NCBI GenBank assembly: GCA_030035585.1
Contig: CM057469.1
Span: 19,338,501-19,402,500, forward strand
From: Dugong dugon
Taxonomy: Eukaryota > Chordata > Mammalia > Sirenia > Dugongidae
Length of the DNA: 64,000 bases
Direction: 5' to 3'
Shown here: in pieces, positions 58,736-64,000 of the stretch
How positions within the stretch are numbered: the stretch's first letter is position 1
Layout of the letters: every line of letters begins with the position of its first letter
The notes under the pieces: model-generated
Database searches by the model: none
What the model saw: the letters and a program-made list of their open reading frames with translations, nothing else
What the model was told of the DNA's origin: nothing
Program-made: the position numbers and the translations under genes

Positions 58736-59533
58736 GCCTATTCCAAAGAAAGGTGATCCAATAGAATGCAGAAATTATGGAACAATATTATTAATATCTT
58801 ACACAAGTAAAATTTTGCTGAAGATCATTCAAAAGTGGCTGTAGCAGTACATTGACAGGGAACTGCCAGAAATTCAAGCTGGACTCAGAAGAGGATGTGG
58901 AACGAGGAATATCATTGCTGATAGCAGATAGATACTGGCTGAAAGCAGAGAACACCAGAAAGATGTTTATCTGTGTTTTACTGACTATGCAAAGACATTC
59001 GACTGTGTGGATCATAACAAATTATGGATAACATTGCAAAGAATGGGTATTCCAGAACACTTAATTGTGCTCATGAGGAACCTGTACATAGATCAAGAGG
59101 CAGTCGTTTGAACAGAACAAGGGGATACTGCGTGGTTTAAAATAAGGAAAGGTGTGCGTCAGGGTTGTATCCTTTCACCATATTAATTCACTCTGTATGT
59201 TGAGCAAATAATCCGAGAAGCTGGACTATATGAAGAAGAATGGAGCATCAGGATTGGAGGAAGACTCGTTAACAATCCGTGTTACGTAGGTGATACAATC
59301 TTGCTTGCTCAAAGTGAAGAGGACTTGAAGCACTTGCTGTTGAAGATCAAAGACTACAGCCTCTTGTATGGATTACATCTCAACATAAAGAAAACAAAAA
59401 TTCTCATAACTGGACCAATAAACAACATCATGATAAATGGAGAAAAGATTGAAGTGTTAAGGATTTCATTTTACTTGGATCCACAATCAACGCCCATGGA
59501 AGCAGCAGTCAAGAAATCAAATGACATATTGCA
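58736..59533 (+). mobile_element. RTE LINE RT part, joined to inverted 5' part
   Basis: Begins TATGCCTATTCCAAAGAAAG, includes motif A (DYAKTFDCVDHNK, about 58985), a catalytic box changed to Y-V-G-D (about 59285), and LAQSEEDLKHLLLKIKDYSL. It stops at TCAAGAAATCAAATGACATATTGC without a 3' tail. Confidence 0.8.
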
Positions 59534-60297
59534 GACTGCAGAAGTTGGTAAAAATCTTCAGTTTCTTCATCTTTGTCATTAGTTGCTGATGCGTAAATTT
59601 GAACAATAGTTGTATTAATTGGTCCTCCTTGTAGGCACATGGATATTATCCTATCACTGACAGCGTTGTACTTCAGAATAGATCTTCAAAATGTTTTTTT
59701 TTGACGGTGAATGCAGTGCCACTCCTCTTCAATTTGTCATTCCTAGCATAGTAGCCCATATATTTTCCGATTCAAAATGGCCAATACCAGTCCATTTCAG
59801 CTCACTAATGCCTAGGAAATAAATGTTTATGCGTTCCATTTCATTTTTGATGGTTTCCAATTTTCCTAGATTCATACTTCGTGCATTCCAGGTTCTAATT
59901 ATTAATGGATGTTTGCAGCTGTTTCTTCTCATTTTGAGTTGTGCCGCATCAGCAAGTGAAGGTCCTGAAAGCTTAACTCCAACCTCATCATTAAGGTCGG
60001 CTCCACTTTGAGCAGGCAGCTCTTCCCCAGTCATCTTTTGAGTGCCTTCAAACCTGAGGGGCTCATCTTCCGGCACTATATCAGACTATGTTCCGCTGCT
60101 ATTCATAAGGTTTTCACTGGCCAATTTTTTCAGAAATAGACTGGCAGGTGCTTCTTCCTAGTCTATGTTAGTCTGGAAGTGCTGTTGAAGCTTGACCATC
60201 ATGTGTGACCCTGCTGGTATCTGAAATACCGGTGCCATAGCTTCCAGCATCATAGCAACACGAAAGCCTCCACAGTACAACAAATTGACAGAAGAGT
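59534..60297 (-). mobile_element. RTE LINE 5' and endonuclease part, inverted
   Basis: The minus-strand frame 60076-59729 has MNLGKLETIKNEMER, LGISELKWTGIGHFESEN, as in the long RTE. It starts at the element's 5' end (60297, complement of GCTTTCGTGTTGCTATGATG) and stops at the element site GAAGAAACTGAAGATTTTTACC. Confidence 0.85.
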
Positions 60298-60307
60298 AGT
60301 GGATATA

Positions 60308-60349
60308 TATATTACATGTATGTATGTATGTTTATATATATATATAATT
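60308..60349. repeat. TA/TGTA simple repeat
   Basis: Interrupted ATATAT, (GTAT)n and TATATA runs. Confidence 0.85.
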
Positions 60350-60829
60350 AGGCACTTTAGTGATTTTTAAATGGCATTAATTACATTCACAATGTTGTGC
60401 AACCTTCACTGCTATCTATTTCCAAAACTTTTTCATCACCCCAAATAGAAACTCTGTACACATTAAGCAATAACACCCATTTACCTCGTCCCCTGCTAAT
60501 CTCCAGTCTACTTTCTGTCTTAATGAATTTTCTTATTCTAGATATTTCAAATCAGTGCAGTCATACAATATTTGTCCTCTTGAGTCTGGCTTACTTCACT
60601 TAGTATAATGTTTTCATCCCCAAGCATCTGTTTTCCAGAGTTCTGACAAAGTTGGTTCTACCGGTTTTTGCTTGTTTTTTGCCATCTTGCTGAAGTCACC
60701 CCTCAACACTACCTCTCCTTGCTACACACATATTTAAGGACATATATTAGAGAGGGGACCTAGATTGGGCAGGTAGATAGGCGTGGAAATGAGGGGAAAA
60801 GGAAATGAAATAAAAATAAAGAATGACAC
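60350..60829 (+). other. Intron; probable old L1 or MER scrap
   Basis: 60390-60620 (CAACCTTCACTGCTATCTATTTCC, AACTTTTTCATCACCCCAAATAG, TTTCACTTAGTATAATG) resembles a known L1-associated 3' piece. Nothing coding. Confidence 0.4.
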
Positions 60830-61231
60830 TGTTACAGATTGAATTGTGTCCCCCCAAAATGTATTGCAAATCCTAACCCTATACCTGTGGTTATAATCCC
60901 ATTTGGAAATAGATTTTCTTTGTTATGCTAGTGAGACAGTATTCGTATTGGGTGTGTCTTAAGTCAATCACTTGTGAAATATAAAAGAGATTAAACACGC
61001 TAGTGAGTAAGCAGAGACGGGGGAAGATAGATGCCACACCACATAAAGATCACCAAGGAACCAAGGAACAAGGCCCTTCTCCCAGGGCTGACAGAGAAAA
61101 AGGCCACCTCTAGAGCCAGTGTCCTGAATTCAGACTTCTAGCCTTCTAAACTTTGAGAAAACAAATTTCTGTTTCTTAAAGTCTACTCACTTGTGGTATT
61201 TTTGTTACAGTAGCACTAGGTAACTAAGACA
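60830..61231 (+). repeat. MaLR (MLT1-like) solo LTR
   Basis: TGTTACAGATTGAATTGTGTCC...GTAACTAAGACA; contains TCTAAACTTTGAGAAAACAAATTTCTGTTTC near its end. Flanks GACAC (60825-60829) and GATAC (61232-61236) fit a 5-bp duplication with one change. It lies about 100 bp from a CATSPERE exon. Confidence 0.75.
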
Positions 61232-61335
61232 GATACTCTGCCATAAAACTGAATATAATTAACTCTGCTCTCTGCTCTAAAGTCCAAAAAAAATTAAATA
61301 CTTAAACATAGTTTTAAAAAATATTAAATACTTAC

Positions 61336-61384
61336 AGTACTTCTGATATTAAAAATGCAGAAGTTTGGGCTGTTGGTGTAATAC
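61336..61384 (-). CDS. CATSPERE: CATSPERE coding exon, 49 nt (first seen)
   Basis: The acceptor is a long pyrimidine tract ending CCACAG; the donor is GTAAGT. The exon begins with one base that completes an Arg or similar codon, then reads 16 codons, YYTNSPNFCIFNIRST, and ends on a codon boundary. This fits the segment just after the signal peptide in human CATSPERE (NSPN...IF..RST). It is extracellular once the protein matures. The exon that supplies the start codon and signal peptide would be upstream, at higher coordinates; I saw no convincing candidate between 61400 and 64000. Confidence 0.8.
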
Positions 61385-61389
61385 CTGTG

Positions 61390-61844
61390 GAAGAAAAAGC
61401 CAAATGTAAATATTAAAACTCCTTCGAATAAGAGAGAGTTTATACATGATTTGAGAATGAAAAGGTGGCCAAAAGTTTCCCTTTTGTGACCAATCACCTT
61501 CCTGGAAAGCGTATTCAGAGCTAAAGTAGGGGATTTCAGTGAGCTCTTCCCACTACTCTAGGTGCATTATGGTTTGTTTAGTATCTGAAGACACTACAAT
61601 GAAAAGCACTCGTTATGTCTTTTTTTTTTTTTTTTTAATATTGTTGGATGAAAACTGTTGGCTCTAACTCCACTTATACACTGAGTTAAAATTAATAAAT
61701 AAAGTTTGAAATTTCAAACAATAATATTTCCCATTTGGAACACTGAAGTAAAGAGCAACTATTTCTGTGAATCCTTGTTCACTATCATTTCTTTCCATCA
61801 TCTAAGTTATCTTTACCCTCCGTCTGCACGATCCATCTAAAATA
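61390..61844. other. Intron, no recognised feature
   Basis: A poly-T run at 61620-61637. No candidate signal-peptide exon seen on the minus strand. Confidence 0.4.
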
Positions 61845-62145
61845 GAGCTGTTCAATAGAAATATAATGTGAGCCACCTATGTAATCTTAAATTTTCTAGT
61901 TGCTACATTTTAAAGGGTAGAAAGAAATAGGTAAAAATAAAATTTAATAATGTATTTTATTCGACAGGTAAACAATATAAAATAATTAGTAACGAGATAT
62001 TTTACATTCACTTTTTCATTCTAAGTCTTTGAAATGCGATGTGTATATTACACCTACAACACATCTCAATTCACTCTAGCTACATTTCAACTGCTCAAAG
62101 CCACGTGTGGCTAGCAGTTCCCATGTTAGACAATGCAGATCTAAA
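61845..62145 (+). repeat. hAT-type nonautonomous DNA transposon
   Basis: Begins GAGCTGTTCAATAGAAATATA and ends AGCCACGTGTGGCTAGCAG...GTTAGACAATGCAGAT, a mammal-wide hAT MER pattern. Flanks TCTAAAAT and TCTAAATG suggest an 8-bp duplication. Confidence 0.6.
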
Positions 62146-62149
62146 TGCT

Positions 62150-63062
62150 TCACCTCAAAATTCCTTCATCCTTCCTTCACTTCAATAATGTATTCCACGT
62201 CTATATTACATATCTTACTGCCATCCCTAAAATCTTAAAATCATGGTCATTTTGTGTGTGGTGCAGGGGTGGGGGGAGAAATTGCTGGGATACCATTATT
62301 TAACTGCTTTATCAGAATTATATAAACCTTAATAGTACTTCGAATTCTCACTTTTAATAGATGTCAGTCACTGGTATAATGAAACATCATATATACACAC
62401 ACACATATACTGGTATATATACATATTTTTTTCATCAAAGACTTTCTCAATTAAGTGTACAACCACTTCTTATGAATCTAATATAAGGCTTCTTTCATTA
62501 TAGAAAGAAAAACAGAAACCTCAGGAGAGAGAAAAAAAATATAAGGTAGATTTTGTATTTTAATTTACAAAGTTAAGGCATGTGATTTAATTTGTGAGTG
62601 AAATCTCGTAACGAAATGATAAAACTACTTTTCCTGACAAGCTCTTTTCATCCACCCATTCCTTCTCTGGGGAGAGGTATGGAGGGAACAGTACTTAAAG
62701 GAGTCGTGAGAAATTAATTAATTTAGTCCCCATTACTCGTTGCTGTGGAGTCGCTAAAATAACTCCTTCTATCCTTGGTTTCTTAATTATGTCAAATATT
62801 TCATGTATTACTGTTAAAAATGGATCTGGGAGGCCCATGGGTGTGGAGTGTGCAGACGGATCGTGTGCTCATACCATTTTTTTCATGAAAAGGGCACTGT
62901 CATCACTGTACTCTTGAACCACAATGTTATCTTTCCTATTCTCTCTAGCGTATTCCCATTATTTCAGTTCTTCAAAATCAAAGAGTATTCTTAACCTTTA
63001 CTCCTTCCTTCATCTCCCAGTACATAAGTCCCTTCCTGACTTCATTTTTTTCTCTCTCTATG
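62150..63062. other. Intron, no recognised feature
   Basis: Contains a short CA/TA simple stretch (62390-62430). No landmark or exon seen. Confidence 0.4.
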
Positions 63063-63260
63063 GAGTGCCCTTGGCACAGTGGTTAAGTGCCTGGCTGCCA
63101 ACCTAAACGTGGGTGGTTTGAACCCACCAGCTACTTTGGGGAGAAAGATGTGGCAGTCTGCTTCCATAAAGATTACCGCCTTGGAAACCCTATGAGCCAG
63201 TTCTACTCTGTCCTGTAGGGTCACTATGAGTTGAAATAGACTCCGGAGCACACAACAACA
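63063..63260 (+). repeat. AfroSINE, GTGGCAGTCTG subfamily, full length
   Basis: Head GCCCTTGGCACAGTGGTTAAG, box B-like GGTGGTTTGAACCCACC, then the insert GATGTGGCAGTCTGCTTCC and AAAGATTACCGCCTTGGAAAC, then the RTE-like tail and (AAC)n. Confidence 0.9.
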
Positions 63261-64000
63261 ACATCCAGCCTGTACAATATGATTCTTTGGGTAAGCCATT
63301 TTCTCTCAAATCCTTTATCTATTCATCCTACTAGTGCAGATATCTGGCAAACCATCAATTTAGGATAAATTTAATCAGACTCATAGCTAGGTTGCTGAAA
63401 ATGGTTCATTAATATCAGATGGCCTTGTCTTTTATTTCACAAAGAAAATAAGAGCCCATCTGGCTGAATTGCCTCAAACTTTTGGTCCAATTCCGTGCTT
63501 AAATAGACAATTTTCATCATTTTCACCTGTAACTACCATCTTCCTTCACACTCAGTAAAATTTCTCCTCCTGCCCAAGAATAATCCTTGTTGTGATAGCT
63601 GTTCTTTTTCCAGTATATTCAACTTTTTTCTTGTTACTAGGTCTTTACTTTCTACCTATCAAATGCTCAAATCTCTGAGTTTTTAAGAAAAAAGAACACC
63701 TTGACCCCTTGACTGAAAGCAAGTCTAGCTATTTCACTATGTTTAAGGACAAGAATACATTTTAAATCTCTCCTCTCTGAACTAAACTTTTTCCTCACTA
63801 TATTATTTAAGAACAAGTCTATGCTTAAAATATCTTTCTCATATCCAAATCACTCTTTAACTCATTCAATTTGTGCCACTACCATACATACAGACCTTGA
63901 AAGGTCACCAATAATTTCTTAGCAGAGAAATTCAATTAAAAAAATTAGTCCTCTATATTCTCTCCCAAAGTCATTAAAAGCTATGGCTGCTAACCAGAAG
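63261..64000. other. Intron, no recognised feature
   Basis: AT-rich, T/C-biased. Ends in CTAACCAGAAG, which may be the start of another AfroSINE cut by the window edge. Confidence 0.35.

Overview
This window is nuclear DNA from a placental mammal, almost certainly an afrotherian and most likely an elephant or close paenungulate. The evidence is a dense population of AfroSINE copies (tRNA-derived head, tail shared with an RTE/BovB-like LINE), many RTE/BovB-like LINE fragments ending in (AAC)n tails, old L1s, L2, MIR, ERV-L and MaLR LTRs. Bases are AT-rich, there are no bacterial-style operons, and almost every open frame over 60 codons is a repeat fossil or a chance frame.

One host gene is recognisable: CATSPERE (C1orf101), an accessory subunit of the sperm CatSper calcium channel, on the minus strand. 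I could place eight internal coding exons (61336-61384, 55328-55401, 54815-54884, 53267-53337, 43761-43785, 37640-37717, 18021-18127, 11809-12301). They run 5' to 3' from high to low coordinates, have AG/GT borders, are in consistent phase and have no stop. Together they make 967 nt and encode about 322 residues of the extracellular N-terminal part. The signal-peptide exon should lie beyond 64000, and the rest of the ectodomain and the membrane anchor below position 1 or in stretches I could not recognise. The rest of the window is intron.

Region by region: 1-11700 is RTE EN remnant, an ERV-L solo LTR, L1 in both orientations, and an L1 5' end with tandem monomers. 11809-12301 is the longest exon. 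12585-16880 holds a near full-length RTE flanked by an unnamed dispersed family. 17000-22000 holds L2, an exon, AfroSINEs and an antisense RTE. 22100-25200 is antisense L1. 25200-26970 is an old mammalian repeat split by a twin-primed RTE and an AfroSINE. 26993-31105 is a 5'-truncated ERV-L (plus strand) with an RTE inserted in it. 31106-42500 is a mosaic of L1, RTE, the unnamed family, LTR and a Tigger-like fossil. 44883-50315 is a two-LTR ERV-L provirus (minus strand), with a leucine-type primer site and protease, RT, RNase H, integrase and dUTPase remnants. 50316-64000 has exons among L1, MIR, hAT, MaLR LTR, AfroSINE and a scrambled RTE.

I found no new molecular system. The interest is in transposon archaeology: nested insertions with recoverable target-site duplications, a triple duplication shared by an RTE and a SINE, SINE subfamilies that look assembled from both ends of the RTE, an unnamed A-tailed repeat family, and a 25-nt CATSPERE microexon.
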